Assembly: GCF_006352065.1 (NCBI RefSeq)
Contig: NZ_CP040915.1
Span: forward strand, 3,720,001 to 3,784,000
Direction: 5' to 3'
Source: Georgenia yuyongxinii
Lineage (GTDB): Bacteria > Actinomycetota > Actinomycetes > Actinomycetales > Actinomycetaceae
Length of the DNA: 64,000 bases
Part shown: positions 9,187 to 20,631 of the stretch, piece after piece
Layout of the letters: each line of letters opens with the position of its first letter
Numbering within the stretch: the first letter of the stretch is position 1
Program-made: the position numbers and the translations under genes
Notes under the pieces: generated by a model
Databases searched by the model: none
What the model saw: only the letters and a program-made list of their open reading frames with translations
Told to the model about the DNA's origin: nothing

Positions 9187-9243
9187 AACAGGCAGGTCTC
9201 GGCGCAACAGGCAGGTCTCGGCGCAACAGGCAGGTCTCGGCGC
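9187..9243. repeat. Three perfect 19-bp tandem repeats upstream of the DHA2 transporter
   Basis: Three consecutive exact copies of AACAGGCAGGTCTCGGCGC (9187-9205, 9206-9224, 9225-9243). Just upstream, ACCTGCC at 9176-9182 is complementary to GGCAGGT in each copy (first at 9191-9197), so alternative stem-loops are possible. The array ends 94 bp before the transporter start. Its period equals that of the dispersed 19-bp family elsewhere in the window, but sequence similarity is limited to a TCTCG core. Confidence 0.85.
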
Positions 9244-9337
9244 GGCGGCGACGCGGCGGCACAGGGCCCTATTTCCGGCTTTCCGCGCGGGACGATCCGG
9301 AGGTGCCGGCCGTGCGCGTCCCTGCTACACCAGTGCG

Positions 9338-10849
9338 GTGACCCCTCCAGCCACCCCCTCACCCGACGGTGGCGGCGCCCGGCACGACGCCGCCGACCGG
9401 GCGCGGTGGCGCGCGTTCGCCATCTGCCTCGGCGCCGGGTTCATGACATTGCTCGACGTCTCCATCGTCAACGTCGCGCTGCCCTCCATCGAGGCGTCCC
9501 TGGGCGCCGGACCGAGCGAGCTGCAGTGGATCGTCGCCGGTTACACGCTCGCCTTCGGGTTGTCCCTGGTGCCCGCGGGCCGCTTCGGGGACGTGCTCGG
9601 CCGGCGAGGCGTGTTCGTCGTCGGGCTCTCCGCGTTCGTGCTGTCCTCGGCCGCGTGCGGGCTGGCGACGACGGCGGAGATGCTCGCCGTCACCCGGCTC
9701 GTCCAGGGCATCAGCGCCGGGGTGCTCAACCCGCAGGTGGTGGGGCTCATCCAGCAGCTGTTCACCGGACGGGACCGGGCACGCGCATTCGGGTACTTCG
9801 GGGCGACGGTCGGCATCTCCACCGCAACCGGGCCCCTCGTGGGCGGAGCCCTGCTCGCCCTCTTCGGGGAGGCGGAGGGGTGGCGCGCGGTCTTCCTCGT
9901 CAACGTCCCGATCGGGGCCGTCCTCGTGCCGCTGGCGCTACGCCACCTGCCCCGGCCCGAACCTGCTGCCCGCACCCACCGTGCCCGGCTGGATATCGAC
10001 GTCGTCGGCCTGGTGCTCATGGCGGCGTCGGTCCTGTGCGTCATGCTGCCGTTCATCGTGGCGGCCGAGGGCCGGGCGGCGCCGTGGTGGCTGGTGGGTG
10101 TGGGGGCGGCCCTGTTCGTGGTCTTCGCCTGGTGGGAGCGGCGCACTGAGCGGGCCGGGCGCGCGCCCGTGGTGACCGCCGCCCTCGTCCGGACCCGCTC
10201 GTTCACGTTCGGCGCGGCGATCGGCACCGCCTATTTCGCCGGCTTCACCACGATATTCCTCATCGGCACGCTGTACCTGCAGACCGGGCTCGGGCTCACG
10301 CCGTTCCAGGCCGGGCTCGTGCAGACACCGTTCGCCCTGCTCGGGGCACTGTCAGCCGGGCAGAGCGCCTGGCTCGTGGGCCGCTTCGGGCGCTGGGCGG
10401 TGGTGGGCGGGATCGTGGTGATGGCCGCCGGCATCGTCGGCCTGGATGTCACCGCCAGCCGGTTGGACGGCTCCGCGGCCGCCCTGGCCATGGCGGCGTG
10501 GATGGCCCTCGCCGGGCTGGGCAACGGCGCGGTGATCTCCCCCAACCAGGCACTCACGCTCGACGAGGTGCCGGTCGCGCAGGGCGGTACCGCCGGCGGG
10601 GTGCTGCAGACCACCCAGCGGATCGGGACGTCGGTGGGGGTCGCCGTCGTCACCTCGGTCTTCTTCGCGACCCTGGCCCGTGGTGGCGGCGCCGGCCCGG
10701 CGCACGGCTACGGCGTGGCGTTCCAGGTGGGGCTGCGCGTGACGCTGGCGCTGATCGGGGTGGCGCTCGTCGTCGCCGTCGTCGATGCGCTACGACGGCG
10801 GCACGTGCCCGGCACGTTCAACCCTGCAGGTGCTCCTCCACACGCCTGA
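9338..10849 (+). CDS. DHA2-family MFS multidrug transporter (EmrB/QacA type)
   Basis: 503-aa inner-membrane drug:proton antiporter-like protein. The DHA2 motifs are visible: LDVSIVNVALPSIE in helix 1, WIVAGYTLAFG, GRFGDVLGRRG in the first cytoplasmic loop, RLVQGISAGVLNP, and GPLVGGALL (antiporter motif C). Hydrophobicity suggests 14 helices, ending LALIGVALVVAVVDALRRR. The GTG at 9338 has no Shine-Dalgarno; TACACC lies 7-12 bases upstream, the position of a -10 box for a leaderless mRNA. No regulator gene is adjacent, but 19-bp repeats lie 94 bp upstream. It is convergent with gdhA. Substrate unknown. Confidence 0.9.
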   Translation: MTPPATPSPDGGGARHDAADRARWRAFAICLGAGFMTLLDVSIVNVALPSIEASLGAGPSELQWIVAGYTLAFGLSLVPAGRFGDVLGRRGVFVVGLSAFVLSSAACGLATTAEMLAVTRLVQGISAGVLNPQVVGLIQQLFTGRDRARAFGYFGATVGISTATGPLVGGALLALFGEAEGWRAVFLVNVPIGAVLVPLALRHLPRPEPAARTHRARLDIDVVGLVLMAASVLCVMLPFIVAAEGRAAPWWLVGVGAALFVVFAWWERRTERAGRAPVVTAALVRTRSFTFGAAIGTAYFAGFTTIFLIGTLYLQTGLGLTPFQAGLVQTPFALLGALSAGQSAWLVGRFGRWAVVGGIVVMAAGIVGLDVTASRLDGSAAALAMAAWMALAGLGNGAVISPNQALTLDEVPVAQGGTAGGVLQTTQRIGTSVGVAVVTSVFFATLARGGGAGPAHGYGVAFQVGLRVTLALIGVALVVAVVDALRRRHVPGTFNPAGAPPHA

Positions 10850-10948
10850 CCTTCTCGGTGAGCGGGCCACGCGGTGGTGGAGCGACGGAGAAGGCAACGA
10901 GCATGCCAACCAGCGTGCCGGAACCCCGGTGCCGCCGTCGCGGGCGCA

Positions 10949-10996
10949 TCGGCGGGCCGACGGCGCATGGCCCACCATGCGCCCTCGGCCCGCCGA
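10949..10996. terminator. Bidirectional terminator between the transporter and gdhA
   Basis: Arms 10949-10970 and 10975-10996 are complementary over 22 bp with a single C-C mismatch and a CCCA loop. It sits between two convergent genes, so it can end both transcripts. The rest of 10850-11089 shows nothing recognisable. Confidence 0.75.
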
Positions 10997-11089
10997 CCAG
11001 CCCTCGACGCAGCCGACCAGCCCGCGGTGAAGCAGGCCCGATGAGAGCCCTCGAACACGTTCTCTCGGGCCACCGGAGGGCCGTAGGGC

Positions 11090-14846
<3,757 letters not shown>

Positions 14847-14956
14847 GGGGGTTCCTCCGCGGTCGCTGGGCCGGTTCTCGCCGCCCAGGGTACCCGCGTG
14901 GAATCTGCTCTCCAGGGGCCGTCCGCGCCACGCGTGACGTGCGCCATGATGGGGCG

Positions 14957-16057
14957 ATGCTCCCGGAGATCACCGAGGCCGTGGACCTGTGCCTGCCCTC
15001 CGGGGCCCTCGACCCGCGGGCGATCGGCTGGTCTCGGGTGCCGCTGCACCGCGCGAACCTACGCACCGGCAACCCGTTGGGCCGGGCGGCCACCTGGTCG
15101 CGGACCAAGCGGTGGGAGTACTGGTGCGTGATCACCCCCGACCACGTGGTCGCGCTCTCCGCGACGAGCCTGAACTACGCCGGGATCTACCAGGTGTGGG
15201 TGCTCGACCGGCACACCGGCGAGGAGATCGACTGCAGCGTCACCGACCCCCTCTCGCGGGAGGTGCGCATGCCCAGCGTGTGCGGCGGGGGCCCGGTGCG
15301 TGCCCGCAGCGGCCCGGTCGCCATCGCCGTCGACCCGGTGCCGGAGGTGGTCCGTCCCGCGGACCCGCGGGCCTGGTCGGTACCCGTGCACGGCCCCACG
15401 CACCCCGAGCGGCCGCCGCGGCCCGGGGCCCGGCTGCGGGCGGTGACGCCGAGGGTGCGCGTGGACCTGCTCGTCGACGTGCCGGCCGGGCACGAGTGCC
15501 TCGCGGTGGTGGTGCCCTGGAGCGACCGGCTGTTCCAGTACACGGTCAAGGACGTCACCCTGCCGGTGCACGGGCGCCTCTGGCTTGACGGCGAGGAGAT
15601 CGCCGTCGGCGGGGACGGGCGGACGGACACCTGGGCGGTGATGGACTACGGCCGGGGTCGGTGGCCGTACTCCGTGGTGTGGAACTGGGGCGCCGGGTCC
15701 GGGGTGGTCGACGGCGTCGCCACCGGCCTGCAGCTGGGCGGGAAGTGGACCGACGGCACGGGCTCGACCGAGAACGCCCTGGTGCTCGACGGGCGCCTGC
15801 ACTACCTCGGCGAGGATCTGTCCTGGGCGTACGACGCCACCGACCGCACGGCGCCGTGGTTCGTCACCGGCCCGCGGGTGGAGGTGCGGCTGACCCCGTT
15901 CCATGAGCGGAGCGCTCGGACGAACCTCGGTGTGGTCTCCACCGAGACCCACCAGTGCTTCGGCACGTGGTCGGGGTGGGTGGTCGACGACGACGGCGTG
16001 ACCCGCAGCGTGGACGGCCTCGTCGGCTGGGCCGAGGAGGCCGCCAACCGCTGGTGA
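14957..16057 (+). CDS. DUF2804 family protein
   Basis: 366-aa conserved protein of the DUF2804 family, molecular function unknown. The characteristic region is [11 protein letters not shown], then [18 protein letters not shown] and a closing [11 protein letters not shown] segment; the protein looks like a paired beta-sandwich (lipocalin/carotenoid 1,2-hydratase-like). The upstream GTG at 14939 is in frame, but the ATG at 14957 gives an N-terminus ([26 protein letters not shown]) that fits the domain start. CATGAT ends 7 bases before this ATG, so leaderless translation is possible. Divergent from purL. No neighbour hints at a role. Confidence 0.8.
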   Translation: MLPEITEAVDLCLPSGALDPRAIGWSRVPLHRANLRTGNPLGRAATWSRTKRWEYWCVITPDHVVALSATSLNYAGIYQVWVLDRHTGEEIDCSVTDPLSREVRMPSVCGGGPVRARSGPVAIAVDPVPEVVRPADPRAWSVPVHGPTHPERPPRPGARLRAVTPRVRVDLLVDVPAGHECLAVVVPWSDRLFQYTVKDVTLPVHGRLWLDGEEIAVGGDGRTDTWAVMDYGRGRWPYSVVWNWGAGSGVVDGVATGLQLGGKWTDGTGSTENALVLDGRLHYLGEDLSWAYDATDRTAPWFVTGPRVEVRLTPFHERSARTNLGVVSTETHQCFGTWSGWVVDDDGVTRSVDGLVGWAEEAANRW

Positions 16058-16066
16058 CCGCTCCAC

Positions 16067-16119
16067 TCCCCCGCGACAGGTCGTCTCCTCCGCGAGGTCA
16101 CGTTCTCCGCGAGAAGTCG
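16067..16119. repeat. Dispersed 19-bp repeat family, locus 2 (inverted)
   Basis: Degenerate copies of the 19-bp unit on the minus strand: CGACTTCTCGCGGAGAACG (16119-16101), then two 17-bp units (16100-16084 and 16083-16067). It fills most of the gap between the DUF2804 gene and the glycosyltransferase gene, in opposite orientation to locus 1. Confidence 0.75.
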
Positions 16120-16171
16120 TCCGGCACCGAGCCCCCTCGCGCCAAAGCCCGTTCAGGAGTTTGATCGGGGC

Positions 16172-17596
16172 ATGTGGACCGTCGACGTCGACCCCTCCCC
16201 GCTGGCGGCGCTCGCCGCCCAGCTGGACGACGTCGCCGAGCGGCGGTTCACCGCCGGCGCCGAGCGGGCCCGCACCCTGCTGGCCGGCCGGCGCGTGTGG
16301 AACGTCAGCGCCACCGCGACCGGCGGAGTCGGCGAGCTGCTGCGGACGCTGCTCCCCTACGTGCGCGACGCCGGGATCGACGCGCGTTGGCTCGTGGTCG
16401 ACGGCGACGAGCAGTTCTTCCGGATCGCCACCCGACTGCACCACGTGCTGCACGCCCACCCCGTCGACGGCGGGCCGCTGGGCGCCGAGGAGATGGCCCA
16501 CTACGACCGCGTGCTGGCCCGAAACCTCGACGAGGTGCGGGAGAACATCGCCGCCGGCGACGTCGTGCTCCTGCACGATCCGGCCACCGTCGGCCTGGCG
16601 CCCGAGCTCCGCCGTCGCGGCGCGCTCGTGGTGTGGCGCTGCCACATCGGTACCGACGCGCCCGACGGCGTCACCGACCTGGCGTGGGCCTTCCTCGAAC
16701 CCTCGATCGCCCAGGCGGACCGCGTGGTGCTCTCCCGCGCCACCTACCGGCCCGGCTTCCTCGACGCCGCCGTCGTGCGGGTCATCTCCCCCTCCGTGGA
16801 CCCGCTGTCGGCGAAGAACCGCATGCTCGAGCCCGCAGAGGTCGAGCAGCTGCTGCTGGACGCCGGCCTCCTCGCCGGTGACGTCCCGGCCGGGGCGCCT
16901 GCCGCCGTCGCCGCGTCCGGAGACGACGGCGGCCCGCCAGTCTCCGCCGACGTCCCCACCGGCGCCACGATGCGCGCCGGCGGCCCAGTCCCCGCGAACG
17001 CCCGGATGCTGCTGCAGGTCTCGCGCTGGGACCGCCTCAAGGACATGTCCGGGCTGCTCATCGCGTTCGACGAGGGCTTCGAGGACCTGCCCGAGGACGT
17101 CCACCTGCTCCTCGCGGGCGAGGAGGTGGCGCCGCACGACAGCGCCGCCGCCGAGATTCTCGCGGACTGCCTGCAGATGTGGGAGGGCCTCGAGCCCGCC
17201 GTCCGCGCCCGCACCCACGTGGCCTGCCTGCCGCTGGTCGACCGGGAGCGCAACGCCCTCCTGGTCAACGCCCTGCAGCGCCGCGCCGCCGTCATCGTGC
17301 AGAAGAGCCTGGCGGAGGGCTTCGGGCTCACCGTGGCCGAGGCGCTGTGGAAGGGCCGGCCCGTGGTGGCGACGGCCGTCGGCGGCATCCAGGACCAGAT
17401 CGCCGACGGCACCAACGGCCTGCTGGTCAAGGACCCGACCGACCTGCACGGCCTCGTGGCCGCCGTTGCCCGGCTCCTCGCCGAACCGGCTTTCGCCGAG
17501 CAGCTTGGCCTGGCCGCGCACGACCGGGTGCGCCGCGACTTCCTCTCCGACCGGCACCTGCTCCAGTACGTGGACCTCCTGGACGAGCTCCTCTGA
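16172..17596 (+). CDS. GT4 glycosyltransferase, trehalose synthase (TreT)-like
   Basis: 474-aa GT-B fold glycosyltransferase. The N-terminal domain has VWNVSATATGGVGELLRTLL and ARWLVVDGDEQFFRIATRLHH, the arrangement seen in TreT-type trehalose glycosyltransferring synthases. The C-terminal nucleotide-sugar domain has RWDRLKDM, QKSLAEGFGLTVAEALWKG (the EX7E motif) and VGGIQDQIADGTNGLLV. A variable Ala/Pro/Thr-rich insertion separates the two near residues 240-275. By family knowledge it could join NDP-glucose and glucose to trehalose, but other acceptors are possible. AGGAG lies 12 bases before the ATG, somewhat far. Transketolase starts 39 bp after its stop, so the two are probably co-transcribed. 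Confidence 0.8.
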   Translation: MWTVDVDPSPLAALAAQLDDVAERRFTAGAERARTLLAGRRVWNVSATATGGVGELLRTLLPYVRDAGIDARWLVVDGDEQFFRIATRLHHVLHAHPVDGGPLGAEEMAHYDRVLARNLDEVRENIAAGDVVLLHDPATVGLAPELRRRGALVVWRCHIGTDAPDGVTDLAWAFLEPSIAQADRVVLSRATYRPGFLDAAVVRVISPSVDPLSAKNRMLEPAEVEQLLLDAGLLAGDVPAGAPAAVAASGDDGGPPVSADVPTGATMRAGGPVPANARMLLQVSRWDRLKDMSGLLIAFDEGFEDLPEDVHLLLAGEEVAPHDSAAAEILADCLQMWEGLEPAVRARTHVACLPLVDRERNALLVNALQRRAAVIVQKSLAEGFGLTVAEALWKGRPVVATAVGGIQDQIADGTNGLLVKDPTDLHGLVAAVARLLAEPAFAEQLGLAAHDRVRRDFLSDRHLLQYVDLLDELL

Positions 17597-17635
17597 CCTT
17601 CGCCCGCCGCCGACCCACCACCGAGGAGAACTCCC

Positions 17636-19717
17636 ATGGCTGCGAGAACCGACGAGGCCACCGAGCGCGACACCTGGCGGTCGGTGAACACCCTGCGGAC
17701 GCTGGCGATGGACGCCGTCCAGGCCGCGAACTCCGGGCACCCGGGCACGGCGATGGCCCTCGCACCGGTCGCCTACACGCTCTGGCAGAAGTTCCTGCGT
17801 TTCGACCCCGAGCTGCCGATCTGGGCGAACCGGGACCGGTTCGTGCTCTCCGTCGGGCATGCCTCGGCGCTGCTGTACGGTCTGCTCCACCTCTCCGGGG
17901 TCAAGGCCGTCAACGCCGACTACGAGAGCGTGGGCGAGCCGGCGGTGACACTGGACGACATCAAGGCGTTCCGGAAGCTGGACTCCAAGACTCCCGGCCA
18001 CCCGGAGTACCGGTGGACCTCGGGCGTGGAGGCCACCACCGGGCCGCTGGGCACCGGCATCGCCACCTCGGTGGGCATGGCCATGGCGGAGCAGTGGCTC
18101 GCTGCCACCTACAACCGGCTCGGCTACGACCTCTTCGACTACGACGTCTACGCCCTGTGCGGGGACGGCGACCTCATGGAGGGCGTCGGCGCCGAGGCCG
18201 CGTCCCTGGCCGGGCACCAGCGACTGGGCAACCTGTGCTGGCTCTACGACTCCAACGACATCACCATCGAGGGCAGCACCGAGCTGGCGTTCACGGAGGA
18301 CGTCGCCACCCGGTTCACCGGGCTCGGCTGGGCCGTCGAGCACGTCGCCGACGCCAACGACCTCGGCGCGCTCGAGCGGGCCCTCGAGGCGTTCCGGGCC
18401 CGCACCGACCGGCCCACGCTCATCATCGTGCGGACCGTCATCGGCTTTGGCGCCCCGAACAAGCAGGGCACCGCCTCCGCGCACGGCGAGCCGCTCGGCG
18501 TGGACGAGGTCCGCGCCGCCAAGGCGTCTTATGGCTGGCCCGAGGACGCCCAGTTCCTCGTGCCCGACGAGGTCTACGCCGACTTCGAGCAGGGTGTGCG
18601 GGCCCGCGGCGCTCGGCTGCGGCGCGAGTGGGAGGCCCTCTTCGGCCGATACTCCGGCGAGCATCCCGACCTCGCCGACCAGCTCAACCGCATACAGAAG
18701 CGCACCCTCCCCGACGGCTGGGACGAGCTGGTCGAGGAGTTCCCCGCCGACGCCAAGGGGCTGAGCGGCCGCGACGCCAGCGGGAAGGTGCTCAACGCCG
18801 TCGCGCAGCGGGTGCCCTGGCTGCTCGGCGGGTCGTCGGACCTGGCGCCGTCGAACAAGAGCCGGCTCACGTTCGACGGCGCGGGCGACTTCGGCCCCGA
18901 CGACCGGGCCGGGCGCAACCTGCACTTCGGGGTCCGGGAGCACGCGGCCGCGGCGGTCACCAACGGCCTGGCCCTGTCCAAGGTGCGTGCCTACCAGGCC
19001 GGCTTCCTCATCTTCTCCGACTTCCAGCGCGGCGCGCTGCGGCTCTCGGCGCTCATGGAGCTGCCGGTCATCCACCTCTACACGCACGACTCCATCGGGG
19101 TGGGCGAGGACGGCCCCACCCACCAGCCGGTCGAGCACCTGGCGTCGTTGCGTGCCATGCCCGGCATGATCGACATGCGCCCGGCGGACGCCAACGAGGT
19201 GGTCGAGGCGTGGCGCACCATCATGCCGATCCGGCACGAGCCCGTGGCGCTGGTGCTCTCTCGCCAGCCGCTGCCCACGCTGGACCGCACGAGGTACGCC
19301 TCCGCCGCGGGAGTGGCCAAGGGCGCCTACGTGCTGGCCGGTGACCCCGGCGCGACGCCGGACGTGATCCTCATCGCCACCGGCTCCGAGGTGAGCCTCG
19401 CCGTCGCCGCCCATGAGCAGCTCACCGGCGAGGGCATCGCCTCCCGGGTGGTGTCCATGCCGTCGATGGCCCTGTTCGACCAGCAGTCCCAGGAGTACCG
19501 CGAGCAGGTCATCCCACCCGCGGTGACCGCCCGGGTGGTGGTGGAGCAGGGGTCGTCCTTCGGCTGGCACCGCTGGGTGGGCCCGGCCGGGCGGGTCATC
19601 GCGATGAGCACGTTCGGCTCGTCCGCACCGCTGAAGGACCTGCAGACCAAGTTCGGGTTCACGCCCGAGGCGGTCACCGCCGCCGCACGCGAGCTGGTGC
19701 GCGGGTCGGCCGGCTAG
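17636..19717 (+). CDS. tkt: Transketolase
   Basis: TPP-dependent two-carbon transfer between sugar phosphates in the pentose phosphate pathway. 693 aa, the normal length. The N-terminal TPP domain shows LAMDAVQAANSGHPG, LSVGHASALLYG, CGDGDLMEGVGAEAASLAGH and YDSNDITIEG; FGAPNKQGTASAHGEPLG follows. The central domain has FGVREHAAAAVTNG and SIGVGEDGPTHQPVEHL (substrate and TPP contacts). GAGGAGAACTCCC precedes the ATG. This is not the usual actinobacterial tkt-tal-zwf operon; gnd, the related pentose-phosphate gene, lies far away at 53 kb. Confidence 0.96.
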   Translation: MAARTDEATERDTWRSVNTLRTLAMDAVQAANSGHPGTAMALAPVAYTLWQKFLRFDPELPIWANRDRFVLSVGHASALLYGLLHLSGVKAVNADYESVGEPAVTLDDIKAFRKLDSKTPGHPEYRWTSGVEATTGPLGTGIATSVGMAMAEQWLAATYNRLGYDLFDYDVYALCGDGDLMEGVGAEAASLAGHQRLGNLCWLYDSNDITIEGSTELAFTEDVATRFTGLGWAVEHVADANDLGALERALEAFRARTDRPTLIIVRTVIGFGAPNKQGTASAHGEPLGVDEVRAAKASYGWPEDAQFLVPDEVYADFEQGVRARGARLRREWEALFGRYSGEHPDLADQLNRIQKRTLPDGWDELVEEFPADAKGLSGRDASGKVLNAVAQRVPWLLGGSSDLAPSNKSRLTFDGAGDFGPDDRAGRNLHFGVREHAAAAVTNGLALSKVRAYQAGFLIFSDFQRGALRLSALMELPVIHLYTHDSIGVGEDGPTHQPVEHLASLRAMPGMIDMRPADANEVVEAWRTIMPIRHEPVALVLSRQPLPTLDRTRYASAAGVAKGAYVLAGDPGATPDVILIATGSEVSLAVAAHEQLTGEGIASRVVSMPSMALFDQQSQEYREQVIPPAVTARVVVEQGSSFGWHRWVGPAGRVIAMSTFGSSAPLKDLQTKFGFTPEAVTAAARELVRGSAG

Positions 19718-19781
19718 GGCGGCCGCCGCTCACCCGGCGCGAATGATCCCGGTGGGAACCCGCGGTGCCACGATCGCGGTC

Positions 19782-20621
19782 ATGACGAGCGACGGCGCGG
19801 GGTGGGTCCGGGAGACCGTGTCGCTGGCCGGCCGGTCCGTCTTCTACCGGCGAAGCCAGGGCGACGTCGGAGGCGTCCCGATCGTCCATGTCCACGGGTT
19901 CGGGATCTCCGGCTCGTACCTCATGCCCACGGCCCGGCTGCTGACCGGCCAGGGGGTCAACGTGGTGCCGGACCTGCCCGGGTACGGCCACAGCGAGCGG
20001 CCCGAGCGCACGCTGGGAATTCCCGCCCTGGCGGATGCCCTCCTGGCCGTGCTCGACGCCCTCGAGCTCGACAAGGCGGTGCTCCTGGGCAACTCCATGG
20101 GCTGTCCCATCGTCCTCCAGGTCGCGCACACGGCGCCCGACCGGGTGCACCGCCTGGTCCTCGTCTCGCCGGCGGGCGGGGTCCAGAACCAGCCACTGTC
20201 GCGCGCGCTGGGCCAGCTCGCGGCCGACGTCGTCCGGGAGAGCCCGCGGATGGCCAGCGTCGCGGTGCCGGACTACCTCCGCTTCGGGCCGGTCAACACG
20301 CTGCGCCTGTTCGCCCAGCTGACGCGGTTCCCCTCGCTCGCACGGCTCCTGACTGCGCCGGTGCCCTCGCTTGCCGTCCTGGGCTCCCGGGACCCGCTCA
20401 TGCCGCCACCGCACCGGGTCAAGGCGATCGCGTCCCTGGCGCCGCCGCACGTCAGCGTGGCGCTCATCCAGGGCGCCGCCCACGCCCTCAACTTCAGCCA
20501 CCCCGGCGAGCTGGCCAACATCATCTCCTCCTGGCTCGCGGGGCGGCCCATCCGGGACGACCCCGACCAGCCGGGCTTCGCGCGTGTGCTGACGATCCCC
20601 CGGCTCGTCGCCGCGGGATAG
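19782..20621 (+). CDS. Alpha/beta hydrolase
   Basis: 279-aa single-domain alpha/beta hydrolase. The nucleophile elbow is GNSMGCP (Ser), the acid is the Asp of LGSRDPLMPP and the His lies in GAAHALNFSHP. The oxyanion region is HVHGFGISGSY. There is no signal peptide, so it acts in the cytoplasm. I used the ATG at 19782, which gives the N-terminus TSDGAGWVRETVSLAG; an in-frame ATG at 19743 adds 13 residues, and neither has a ribosome site. CACGAT 7 bases before 19782 could be a -10 box of a leaderless mRNA. The membrane phosphodiesterase gene starts 10 bp after its stop, so the pair is probably an operon. Substrate unknown. Confidence 0.85.
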   Translation: MTSDGAGWVRETVSLAGRSVFYRRSQGDVGGVPIVHVHGFGISGSYLMPTARLLTGQGVNVVPDLPGYGHSERPERTLGIPALADALLAVLDALELDKAVLLGNSMGCPIVLQVAHTAPDRVHRLVLVSPAGGVQNQPLSRALGQLAADVVRESPRMASVAVPDYLRFGPVNTLRLFAQLTRFPSLARLLTAPVPSLAVLGSRDPLMPPPHRVKAIASLAPPHVSVALIQGAAHALNFSHPGELANIISSWLAGRPIRDDPDQPGFARVLTIPRLVAAG

Positions 20622-20631
20622 GGCGAGCACG

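Larger units (their letters stand above)
8820..9337. other. Divergent intergenic region, 518 bp, no supported gene
   Basis: Lies between the minus-strand surface protein and the plus-strand transporter. It contains the candidate promoter of the surface protein gene (8852-8879), a locally AT-richer patch near 8912-8932, and the 19-bp tandem array at 9187-9243. Short frames here have no ribosome site and no recognisable protein. Confidence 0.6.

Noticed and set aside
9187-9243. CRISPR array
   Set aside because: The copies are directly adjacent without spacers, only three in number, and no cas gene is near.
15059-19570. 1503-codon open frame on the minus strand
   Set aside because: Antisense to the DUF2804, glycosyltransferase and transketolase genes, all with clear motifs and ribosome sites; the translated product looks unlike a protein.
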